Below are positions 33,534 to 43,884 of a DNA stretch of 64,000 nt, one piece after another. Location: contig JAHRBS010000006.1 in NCBI GenBank assembly GCA_024305745.1, positions 374,501-438,500 on the forward strand, given 5' to 3'. The notes under the pieces were generated by a model. That model was not told the DNA's origin. It made no database searches and saw only the letters and a list, made by a program, of their open reading frames with translations. The stretch's first letter is position 1; each line of letters begins with the position of its first letter. The stretch comes from Polyporus tsugae. Taxonomy: Eukaryota; Basidiomycota; Agaricomycetes; Polyporales; Polyporaceae. Made by a program: the position numbers and the translations under genes.

Positions 33534-35132
33534 CTAGTTGTAGTGCATGACCACCAACCCATTGACAACCTGCTCCTCCACCACGTCGTCCTTGCGCTGC
33601 AACTCCGACACTCCGTACACCTTCGTTCACGCGGTCCGCCACTCGCGCGTGGTCGGCGCGTCCTCGTCTGCACACCTCCTCGTGATCCCAATGCACTGGA
33701 AGACAGGGCTCTCCTTGAACGGCACAAGGCGCACGTCATCATTGGGGTATCCAAAGTAGTACAATCCCAGGCGTGTGCACCCGCGCTGGTCTGCAGGCGG
33801 CTGGAAGATGCGGTGGACAGCCGCCTTTTAGTATCCCCCAGACAGCATCTCCATCGTGTCTCCCACATTGACAATCTGCCCCATCTCCGATTCAGTCTCA
33901 AAGTGGGGCGGTTGAGACGTGCGGTGGGTAATACATACAATGGTGTTGGGGATGTGTTTGACGTAGCGCCACTTTCCGTCCGGGGACAGGATTTGCAGTG
34001 CAGCGACCGGTTGGCTCCAAAGCATCGAGATGGCATCGATGTCTGCCAGCGTGCAGGTGAGACACGATCAGCCTGCGTGACCGCCATGGCGGGGTACACT
34101 AACCGGTGTGTCCTTTCATCCACACATTTTTGATCTTGACTTCATCGTCTTCAGTCCTCGGGTAACTGTCACCACGCAGTAAATATCTGGCGAACGGGTA
34201 GGCAAAACTCTTGTCAGTGATGCTTACTACTTCATGAAACAAACTAAAAGGCAATTGTCAGCAAAATAGGAATATAGATCAAGTGTCGAGACTCACAGTA
34301 AGTGTCGCCTTGAGCGTCGAAGTTAAACAGGTTGACGAATGTCTCTTCAGGCAACTCCAGCCCTAGAGCAAGCAACCTGCGCCAACATCAGATGAGGTTC
34401 CCATCTACCATGAACTCAACTTGCCTGAGAACGGGCTGGAGGATGTTGTAGAAGTTGTACTTGGAGAACACCCACAACTCTGGTAAGAAAGGTTGCAGCG
34501 CTTTGGGGTGTCGCTGATGGAATATATGCCGGTGCGCTGATCTTTGAGGATCAGTCGCTGTCCTGTAGCTCGAAGTCACAACTCACTGTTGTAATGCTCG
34601 ATCTGGTCGCGAACACCATTGTCGATCGTCTAACATATGACACTTCAGTAAGCATGAGGTACCCTCGGTCAAGCGTTCAATGCCTTACCCAGAAATGACG
34701 CAATTTGTAGCTCATCCACGAGCCTTCCTCCTTGATCTTCCCATCAAACATCTTCTTCTCCTCTTCAGAGACTTGAGCGAATGGAACATCTGCTATGTTG
34801 GTCATGCACTCATTCTAAATTCAATGAGTCAACAACCGTTTGCGATGTTTGCCTGAGCTTTCATTAAAGTGCTCACCTCAGTCTCGGTCAGGCCGTGATT
34901 CACGATGAACATGAAACCGTGCGTCCGCATGGCATCTCGGACCATGGGAGTGAGCTCTTGGCACCCCTCGAGTGTCCTGGCATTGGAGATATCGATGATG
35001 GGGAGGTCGACCCAATCCACTTCACAGGAGGTGAGCTGATAGGGACACCATGAGGAGGACTGACTCACAGTATTCCTGTGTCACTGGCACAGGCTGATAA
35101 TGGGGGACTGGGGGTGTGGTTGTTTCAGGCAT
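33534..35132 (-). pseudogene. 2OG-Fe(II) dioxygenase, copy 2, two nonsense codons
   Basis: Starts MPETTTPPVPHYQPV (ATG 35130-35132). Exons follow the intact copy: WVDLPIIDISNART..HGFMFIVNHGLTETE; KMFDGKIKEEGSWMSYKLR; KALQPFLPELWVFSKYNFYN; LELPEETFVN; a 13-nt exon (TTTGTTTCATGAA); KGHTD; AISMLWSQPVAALQILSPDG; VGDTMEMLSGGY; HRIFQPPADQ; and a closing VVMHYN-stop. The Fe ligands HxD and H are kept. Lesions: a TAA in place of Tyr right after LSGGY (near 33829) and a TGA after WRTA (near 33630). The intron after VLR uses a GC donor (GCAAGT) where the intact paralog has GTATGT. The insert seen in copy 1 is absent. Confidence 0.8.
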
Positions 35133-35402
35133 GGTTGCAGGGTACGGATGAGACCTGAGTGACATAGAATGCAGGCTGAAACATCTCGGTAATCACCTAG
35201 AGAGTGTGTGAAACGAAGGGAGATCGGAGTCCAAGCTCAGTTTGAGTTACCGCCTATCTAGCGGATTAGGTAGGGGAGTATCTCACCTTGTTACCCAATT
35301 GTAGACGATCTAACCGCACGCTGAATGATAAACTATAGGCAAGAAGGTTGCCTTCTATGCCTGTCCGTAAGCATACAGTACCACAGAGTCAGGAAACAGC
35401 TC

Positions 35403-35597
35403 ACCTGATGAAGGATAGCCTCGTAATGCCGTGGTTCACAATGCACATGGTGCGTATGATACCTTTCGCGCGAGGCGTAAATTCAGCGCGATCGCTGGCG
35501 TCATTCCATGATGAATCATCTCGGGGCCTGTGTTTGCCCATTTGACCACAACCTGACCATGACTTCGGGGAAATGATTGTGTGGTGAGTGTGGGCAT
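35403..35597 (-). pseudogene. Relic of a further dioxygenase copy (first two exons)
   Basis: Minus strand shows a start-like MPTLTTQSFPRSHG (ATG 35595-35597), then VVVKWANTGPEM and DRAEFTPRAKGIIRTMCIVNHGIT, matching the first exon (MPxTT..P) and second exon (RAEIAPAMRDAM..YIVNHGLT) of the intact copy. The stretch is heavily diverged, frames do not join cleanly, and the rest of the gene is gone. It is the fourth dioxygenase copy of the window, lying directly upstream of copy 2. Confidence 0.6.
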
Positions 35598-36470
35598 AGT
35601 GTAGTGAGGCAGTGGAGACAGTACGGGGCCGACTTGCTTGCTGCCAGAGTGACGAGGGAAATACAATCAGGACACAACCAAAGGCGTCACCAGTGGTAGA
35701 AGAAGCTCATCTGACGATGCCGGGTGGACAAGCTGTCTGATAGATGCCCTCCGTGTGAGAGCGGCTTGAAAACGGGATTCTACGTACCTCGTTGTCCATG
35801 GCCTCGCGAAGGACTCGTTGACCACTATTCACTCCGCACAGCCCCATATGGAATGATGCTACCCTCACAGATTCATACCAGTGTTGATAGCACAGAGAGG
35901 TGTCATCGGGACGTGCATGTATTCCTGAAGATTGCTGGGAGCTGAAAGAGTTGTCAGGGTCTTTGGCTGGTGACATCCTCGATTATTTGGCGCTTGCCAC
36001 GTGGTGACTTAAAAGGTAATTCAGGCACCCGTGGAAGGGCATTCTGGCGCTTCTTGAAGTTGGCCTACATTTCCATCACCGACTCACCCGGCTATACTGC
36101 TCTTCTTAATCTGCTTGTATCCTTTATATACTCCTTGTTGCGATGTCGGGTGTCTCCGCAGGACGGTACCTGAAACTGTACTTCTCAATGACAATGTCTT
36201 CAAGTTCCTCTTTGCATCGATCGACAATGCTGTCGCCATCCCGAGTACTATGTCATGTCCACACGTTCCAATTGATGGGTCACTCTACCGTCCTTGCGAA
36301 ACTGTGGACACAACCGCCGCATCTAACGGATCACATGAGTGAGTGCCGATGGCTGGCATGCAACAAGACAAGGCAGAAGATCTAGCGCAACTCCGTCAAT
36401 TCAGATGTGAGTTTGTCTTATGTATGTGTTCCCCGGTTGTGGGAGCAAGGCGTAATGCCCAAGCAGATAG
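35598..36470. other. No supported gene
   Basis: Decayed sequence between relics. A frame at 36115-36342 has some protein-like character (VLLNDNVFKFLFASIDNAV) but matches nothing recognised. Confidence 0.4.
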
Positions 36471-36810
36471 ATGATGCTCAAACGGTTCGACCACAACAAC
36501 CCGCTCGTCGTCACCGGAGTCATCTGCCTGGCCGCCAAACACTAGTGCATTGGCAGCCTGTGAGACCACCTCGTTAGCTTGTAGTTGTGTCGGATTGGCC
36601 CGCCCTTTTGCAAGAGTGAGACGTCCCCCAAATGGAGGTCAAGGGCGGTAGAGGATAGATCCGTGGTCATCAATCCCAGGAAGAGGGGATCGAACGTGAG
36701 TACTCCTCCGACTATGTTCCCGAGCCCGCCTCCGCCATTGTGTTTGCTCAAGAATTCGGGTGCCATCAGATCCTCCCTGTGGCATTCTACCAGCTCACAT
36801 GCGATGAGCA
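36471..36810 (+). pseudogene. BTB-family relic, plus strand
   Basis: MMLKRFDHNNPLVVTGVICLAAKH-stop at 36471-36545 matches the start of the second BTB-gene exon (RRFDPNTPLVVSGVIRLANKY at 63.9 kb). About 150 bp later VPEPASAIVFAQEFGCHQIL (36721-36780) matches the same exon further on. The middle is deleted or scrambled. It is the only BTB copy in the window on the plus strand, so it was inverted or moved separately. Confidence 0.72.
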
Positions 36811-36844
36811 TAGTCATGGCATACCTCAGATGGCCACTGCACCA

Positions 36845-37623
36845 TGTTTCGCAGCTCCTGTCATGCAGACATCTACCCCAAGTGTCTCGTTGTCGCTGCA
36901 GGCCGGGTTGGTGGGTCCCATCAAACCATACAACCTGGAGCATTCATCGTGATTGGTTCGACCTTTCTGTGCCCTCTACCTTTTACGACGGCAAAAGCGA
37001 CAGCGACAAAATACTACCTTACTCCGAACTGGTATGTCAAATGCTCCCTCGCGTACAGTCCCACCTCTGAGCACTCCAAGAAGACGCATTGCACGCCGCA
37101 GTGACGGCAATCATAGAAGAAGATCCTCAAACCACGCCCAGGGATGCACATTGATCGCAAGGCAGTGAGTGGCCCTATCCCATCTGCGGCTGAAGCTGAT
37201 CTGCACACGGCACACCAGAGGTTCACCAAGCCAACGCCTGTTATACCATGGTATCCCGGGCTCTGTCGATGAACCTTACTTGACGCCTTCGGTGCAGGGA
37301 AGTCGGTGACTGGGCCCTTTGGGGAACACGTCGCCGGTCTCACCAGCGCGACAATTGAGCCGCACGGCCGGACATAACTGCTTGTTCGGATGAGATACTT
37401 GCAGGCGGTGCTGAGGGTGATCATCCACATCATGCAGCCTGCTACCAAGGCGATACCAATACTGTAGGATCAGGGGGAAGGCCGCCTGGATATGAGGAGT
37501 GTCAGGTGGGCGGCAGTGGGATACTCAGTCTCGCTGACAGACTGCGAGGCTGCGATGGGGGGGTTTAATGGTGACTCCCGGAGCAAGGCTGCCATATCTA
37601 CCCTTCTGCCACCATATACCTAA
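36845..37623 (+). pseudogene. Decayed copy of the PPPY-tailed membrane protein (20 kb family)
   Basis: Scrambled but collinear with exons 3 and 4 of the gene at 20045-21311: a PSVSLSLQAG stretch, then VIGSTFLCPLPFTTAK, whose DNA is close to that of LLCIYLLRRQRRR in the intact copy with small indels. The tail DNA includes RPPGYEECQVGGSG and ends LLPPYT-stop (37621-37623). Many frameshifts and stops; no exon 1 or 2 found. The PPxY end is still readable. Confidence 0.7.
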
Positions 37624-38195
37624 TGTTGAGGTGAGTAATCTTTATGTGCAGATGAGAGTCTTGAACGACCATCTACGTTAATGCCAGTCACAATGTGTTG
37701 AAAGACTTGCCGATGCTCTTTGGCTTGTTTTACAAGACGACCACCCATCACATTGCCGCACCGGACTAGGACCGTTACACCTAGCTCGGCACGTATAACT
37801 TCACACTCGTGCAGAGCCCTACGCTGTATTACCGGCGAATTTTGTGAAGTACAAGCCATTCGAGTTCTGTCGGTGGGGAACATTAGTAGCTTCAAGAGGT
37901 GCCGAGAAGTGTCTCAGAGAAGTACTTCCAGGGTTGCAATCATGCTCACATGGCCTCTAATTATACTCGGAAGTGCACTGGTAGGAAGAGGCTCTGTTGA
38001 TAGAGTACTATAAGTCAGTGATGCCACCCCAGCACATGTCCTCTCTCCCCTCACTTCGACGGCGACCTCAATTGATTCCACAACCTCTCCCACTGAGCTT
38101 GGTCGTATGCTTGCGTTTTCATTATATAAGGACAATGATAAGGCCCATCAAGTTCTCTGTCTCATGAATACCCGTCCGACTTCATAGGCCCTTGT

Positions 38196-39591
38196 ATGTC
38201 TGCTCAAGACCAGGAATGCTTTGGCCTCGGCCCAGATTGCACAAGTAGTAGATAAGTTGTCGTCTTGTCCTGGCTTGAAATCAATGGCAGGAAGCTGAAT
38301 CTGTCACAATAGCACCTGTTTCCAAAAGCCTTTCACATTATCCCATGTCATCATCAATGGCGACTGTATTCTGGGAGTCATAATGTCATCAAATCTTGCC
38401 TCAAACACTCGGTAGGCACCTATCTCAACAAACGACACCAGTAGCACAGTGGGTTCAGACCAATCCACTGGTTCTGGCACTGAGGCAACTACGACGTCCT
38501 TTACCATCACCTCTGATGGCACTGCGTCATTGTCTTTCTTGGGATCCACCTCACTCACAACCACTCCACTCTGACCTTTTCCTTTGAGTACAAGCTTGAC
38601 TTTTCTCTCGACTGCCAGTGGGCACCAGTCTGCCTATCCAGTGAGCTTCCACATGCTCTCGAAAATCGCGATGAAGTGGCTCATGTGAAGCAACAGACCT
38701 CCCTGACATCCTCTTTGGCAACCTCTGCTGGCACACCGATCTCCGAGCCAACTTCCAGTATTTCGTCTCTGCCTCAAGCAGTGTCCCAACAACAACAATA
38801 ACAACAACAACAACAACAACAATGTGGTATCTTTGTTGGCATCGGATTGGGCTCCGCATTCGTCGTGGTCTGTTCAACGCTTCTGTGCGTTTATGTTGAT
38901 CTTCTCCGACGGCGAAAGCGACTCGGACGGGACCGTGACGCCTCAGCACCCCGGGCCACAGGTGTGTCATATGCTCCTCCATGTAGATTCCCATGTCTGA
39001 AGACTTCGAGGAAATACCGTGGCCCCTAATATCTTGGACGAAGATCCTCGTTCCATGGAGAGCATTGTTATCCATGGAGATGCAGGTCGAGGCGGTGAGT
39101 GCCCTTCTCTACTATCATCTGCTGCAGAAGCCAATACTATAGTTGTGTGCGGAACATCGTACTATGCAGATTCACCAAGCGGACACCTGTCAAACCGTGG
39201 TATCTGGGGCTCAGTCGCCGGTGAACCTGGTTTGACGCCTTCAACACGGGAGAAGTCGGCAGCTCGCATCTCTCCAAGTTCCCCTGGGGACTGCACTGCC
39301 GCTGTCCAAGTCGACCAGCGCGACGACTCGGATCCGACCGCAGAGCTCAATTATGCAACCGCTCGTGCTTGCTTGGGTGGGCTACGGACAGGCAGAGGTG
39401 GTCGTAATCCCACCACACATCATGCGACCCGCTATTTAGACAGGATGCATGCTCTAGAAATGCACCAGAGGCCGCCCAGGTATGAGGAGTGTCAGGCGGA
39501 CGGTGGAGACAGGCCCAGTGCCGAGTTTCATGATGGCTCTCAGAGTGACTCCACCATATCCACCCTTCCGCCGCCATATGCCGAGTGTTGA
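38196..39591 (+). pseudogene. PPPY-tailed membrane protein copy, damaged in its 5' half
   Basis: Collinear with 20045-21311: MSAQDQECFGLGPDC (38196 on); an exon beginning STCFQKPFTLSHVIINGDC; a Ser/Thr stretch; a Gln run; a helix (CGIFVGIGLGSAFVVVCSTL) with LLRRRKR; and a tail exon open from 39019 to 39591 with RPPRYEECQADGG and TISTLPPPYAEC-stop. Lesions: exon-1 donor AT instead of GT (AGATAAGT), TAG after LASNTR (near 38412), TGA after TTTPL (near 38571), and TAA inside the CAA repeat (38799-38801). The tail exon has escaped damage. It is convergent with the BTB gene at 40060-41211, as in the 20-23 kb block. Confidence 0.78.
38787..38822 (+). repeat. CAA microsatellite
   Basis: About twelve CAA units with one TAA (38799-38801) interrupting them, within the stalk-encoding exon of the damaged membrane-protein copy. 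It would encode poly-Gln just before the membrane helix. Confidence 0.9.
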
Positions 39592-40059
39592 GGTGAGTGT
39601 CATATATGCGCAGTGCATGAATTCTGGGCGATCATCTGATTTGATTTCATGCATTTCTAGTCAGTGCCACGATGTACTAGATGAATTTTTTGATTTCCAG
39701 GAACATATTAATTGCCCTCTGAGTAGGCTGTCGCTATCGAAGACACATTGGTGAGGCTGTTGCCGGGCGTGTTTTAGGAGGCGACCACTTGTCGCGTCAG
39801 CCGCGGGCCAAGCAGTTATGCCTAGTGCATGCCATGTTCAGCAGAGATACAGGTAGTACAACTTCACACTCATGCAGAGGTACGGTGCAGGGATCATGGG
39901 AATAGACTACGGCAAGGAGCGCGCTCTAATGATGTGCAAGTAGGGATAACGACGAATTTTGTGGAGCAAGGTGTGAATGAGTTCGTGACAAAACACTGCA
40001 ATTACCTGTCAATACAACAATACACGAGAGAGACATGATATACAACCTGTCTCTTGGAC
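39592..40059. other. Intergenic between convergent membrane-protein and BTB copies
   Basis: No gene. Similar in parts to 21312-22019, which supports block duplication. Confidence 0.5.
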
Positions 40060-41211
40060 CTACTCAAGTTGGAACCATATGGGCACCAATTCCCGCCAAA
40101 CCCTCTGCCGCTCCCTGGGCACTTGGTAGGCGAGAACCCTGCAGCACTCCTCGCACAACCCCTTTGGGTAGTTCTCCGATAGCCCCGGGAACTGGTCATG
40201 ATGCAAGCAGTCCACCGACCAGTGAAGGGGGTCCCGCGTGGCTGGAATCCCGCTCCTCTTCCCCAGCGCGTAGAACATATTGTTGATGTACTGGAAACAG
40301 GACAATTTTGGGTCGGACTCCCATCCTTGCCAGAATTTAGGAATGCACTCCTCATGCAGAAACATTCTGGCATCCGGAACGTACTCTTCTACCGCCTGAA
40401 AGTCATGAATATACTGCGCGAGGTTGTCCCTGTCCAGAAGGTTCCATCTGGCCAAGGCCAGAGGGCTGCAAGAGGTAGGATAGGGATGGGGGCCTGGTTC
40501 GGGGACTCGGAGGCTCCAGTTGTGGTTGAAGTTCATCTGAAGAAGCCAGTAGAACGCGGCAGACAGGATCTCGGGACATCCGAACTCTTGGGCAAAGACT
40601 ATCGCAGATACTGGCTCAGGAATAATGTCAGAGAGAGGGGGACCACGATCGACTGGGTCGTCGCGCATCGTAAAAATTGTGTCCTTGATCGCTTGGATCT
40701 CTGCCTGTTGAACATCCCAACTCCGAAGAGTCGTCGGCCAATCTTCAATGACCTGCGCGACAAGTCTCTTATGCAAAGGCTCAAGGAGGTACTTGTCAGC
40801 CAACCTGATGATGCCGCTGACGGCAATAGGGGTGTTGGGTCGTGGTGTCGGAAGGTTAGCGAGCTTCAATATCAGCGTAAGTGAGAGCACAGATATTCAA
40901 CTCTCGATGACGTACGTCTCTGGACCATATAGACAATCAAGGAGGAGGGCAAAATCATCCGTGTTGTCTCCTTGCAGTTCTACGAGTGGTAGCCCATCAT
41001 AGGAAGGCTCGTTGGACGTGTCGGCGTCGGCGTCAGTGAACAGATTGGCAAAGACCTGCGAACGGAGCCCGAGGAGGAACTTGTGCACACAAAACAGTTG
41101 GTATCTCAGCGGACCTCCGTTTGTTTTGGATGCGAACTTCGCGGCGAGAACTACATCACCATTAGGAATGTAGAACTTCGGATGGTGTTCAAAGATGGTG
41201 TTGGGATCCAT
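40060..41211 (-). pseudogene. BTB/POZ-domain gene, nearly intact, one-base deletion at start of exon 2
   Basis: Exon 1 (41211 down to about 40914) starts MDPNTIFEHHPKFYIPNGDV and carries the BTB fold: FCVHKFLLGLRSQVFANLF, LPLVELQGDNTDDFALLLDC. It ends at a GTACGT donor in phase 2. Exon 2 encodes VSGIIRLADKYLLEPLHKRL, DWPTTLRSWDVQQAEIQ, IPEPVSAIVFAQEFGCPEIL, RWNLLDRDNLAQYI, DPLHWSVDC, GLCEECCRVL and a final WFQLE-stop, all open. Near 40843 the run GGGTCG on the plus strand has one base fewer than the same place in the copies at 22.8 kb (GGGGTCG) and 63.96 kb (GGGATCG), so TFR.xDP does not stay in frame with NTPIAVSG. Either the gene is freshly broken, an unusual splice rescues it, or one base is wrong. 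Otherwise it is the best preserved complete BTB gene in the window. Confidence 0.75.
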
Positions 41212-43884
41212 CTAGTATGAGCTATGAGGTTTAAGTCTGCAGAAGGGAAGTTGCACTACATACAGCTGACGACTGGAGTTGGTTGGGAGATGTCGATGAG
41301 GCCCAAGTGAGCCCGTTACGAACTAGTCTCCGTTGCTGACCATATATGGACAATGGATGACAGTCGATCCATTTTAGTATATGGTCTGCTATCGGTCGCG
41401 CCCCCTTTGCAGGACCACAGCATTAAGCCTTCGAGTGTTGGATTTGATCGGCTTTGATGCGCGTTAGCCAATCAAGTACCAAGTTTCACCCATCTTTCCG
41501 GTCACGTTACTCACACATCGCTACAGCGCTTGTTCTGTGGTGAGTGCAATTTTGGCACAACACAACCTATGCATATAGTATGCATGGGCTTGAGGGGTAA
41601 TTTTGACTTGGCATATATTCATGGTTTGGTATCCATCCTTTGTGATGTAAAGTAATGCATCCGATTGACTAGTAGACCCCAAATTCAGAATTCACTAACT
41701 CATTTGCCAACTGCCAGTCTGCACCTCCATCTGACTTGGGGGTGTACGACATGTGCGGCCATTGGATTGCCACTCAGCCAGCCTGTGCACAATGATAATT
41801 CCATGTTACATGTCCCGGGCCCGCGTCGCATCAAATTACATGGGTACTATGTTATTTTGCATTGCAAAGTTCATCCGAGTCGTCTCAGCATGCATGTGGC
41901 TCTCAGTCGTGGTGATGCCCGTGTACTGAGTCAGGCGGGAGGCGAGTTTTGTGGTAGTAGGTGCACTTGTCAAAGTTGTGCCAGTAGAAGTGGTGACGTC
42001 ATCGTTGGTGAGTCCATTTGCGCTTTAGGCCGCTAGCTGCCGGAGATAGGAATGGGACGGACACTGTCAGCTGATTGCAGCTTCCATTATTCGAGTTTTT
42101 GTGTCAGGACTCAATGTGGTCGGATACGAGACTAGACATGCGTGCGTGGGCATGCATGGGCTTGCCAGTGTACCGGGTGGAGTCTTCTAGTGGGGCCCGT
42201 AGAAGTTGGGATTAGACTGGGGACGGGTGACAAGCAGCACCATAAAAATTGGGCAGCCACAGCTGCTAACTAGCTAACAAAAATCGGCCTGTGTTTGCAT
42301 GATGCACGTAAACGACGGGAGGACATGCACGTGCAGGACGACGTGCTGTTTGTCACTGTGTACGTGTAGACGCGGGCACGTGAGCCGACTAAAGCCGAAA
42401 GGCGTGGTCCGCCAAAACGCTCCGGGTTGATCAAGACTAGTGGGGACCGGCAACGCTAGGGGAGAAATTCCAAGCGCACGTCCACAGCTATTTGGTCTCA
42501 AAAATGTGCGATCAGGAGCCGAGTGTTGTAGAGATTATCGAATTCATTCTCCGACGAAAGATAAGAGCGAAAGTTGGCTCAAGAACTTGAGTAGCGCTCA
42601 GTCCAAGCGGCTCAAAATCGACTTGAGGGGTTACAGCACACATGAAGCCCTTATTTTTTCTGATCTGGGTCCGGAAGGTAGGGCTGAATCATTCTGTGGG
42701 ATTGGAATTTCACCGCAGGGTCATTTAGTAGTCTTAGTCGATGAACTGCTCACCTTATTTTTTCATCCATTGTTCTGTGTGCACATGTGTTCCCACAGAT
42801 CGAAATATTATTGCACTCTCTATCTATTCATGTGGTCCATTGAGAGGTACAGGGAATGTGAAGCCTCAACTTGCAAAACATGCATTGGCAGTGGACGGTG
42901 CGGAAGCGCTGGTCTAGGTGCGCATGACCCGAGCACAAGGACTGACTGCAAGCCGGGCCAAAGGTCTGCAGTAGCTGCCGCCGGGAAGAGCAGCGCGGGG
43001 ATGCTCTAGTCGGAGAGATCCAACCTAGCATGACCAAATCAGAAAGCTCCAGAGAAAAACTATATAACCCCACTCACCTCGGAGTCACTCGGACAGTTCA
43101 AAGCGAGGATGTGCAAGTTTGCGACTCAGAGACTGCGGCAGCAGGACGGCTTGTGTGGATGACGGGTGCCACTACTACGTCCGAGCCTAAGGATATCATA
43201 TCCATCATACACTCGGCACTCCCGAGGTTCTGCACGTTTCTCCCTTTGGTCTTGCTCTTAAATCCTTTCATATAACTTCATCATGGCGAGTGGCTTAACA
43301 GGCGCGCCGTGTATGGTTGACTTCTCGATCATCTGGTCGCGCTCTGTCCGCTTCGTCTCTTCGTCTCACCATTAGTATACAGCTGCCATGGCATATAGAT
43401 AGGCAGCACCCTTAATGTCGGACATTTTCACCTTCCGAGTCCTCAGGCTGGGTACCTTGCTTTGACCATCGTATCGTTGGCGGAGTTTAGATTCTAACTC
43501 GGCGAGAGCTCGCTTAGATCACAATGGACACCGCAAGCGAGTCATGGGAGGGAACAGGCGAGATGGATTAAGGCGCTAACATTACATAACCTGGACACTT
43601 TCGTTGGAGAGGTTGCCGGTCCCCAAGACTAGTTACGAACGACGCCGCGCTCATGTCAGCTGCTGACGTCAGGACCGCATTAGGAAATAGAGACGCCCGT
43701 ACTTGCCACGCCGGCAGTTGGCACGTTCATGTTCCCCGATAGCTCGTACATCCTCCGTCGTGAATCTTAGACTTGGTACGGTACACATTCAAGCAACATA
43801 TACAATCAACCTCCACGTCTAACGCTCATCCCACCCACCGGAGTGCCCGACCCCCGACCGCCCTCCGACAAACCGACCGCTTAC
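41212..43884. other. Gene-poor stretch with one copy of the 22-bp repeat
   Basis: No supported gene. A 189-codon frame at 42440-43009 has no motif and an unnatural composition. Copy 2 of the 22-bp repeat lies at 43677-43698. Confidence 0.5.
43677..43698. repeat. 22-bp exact repeat, copy 2
   Basis: Same 22 bases and orientation as 8309-8330; flanks differ. Confidence 0.7.

Noticed and set aside
42440..43009. 189-codon plus-strand open frame
   Set aside because: No family resemblance, unnatural composition, single isolated frame in decayed sequence.
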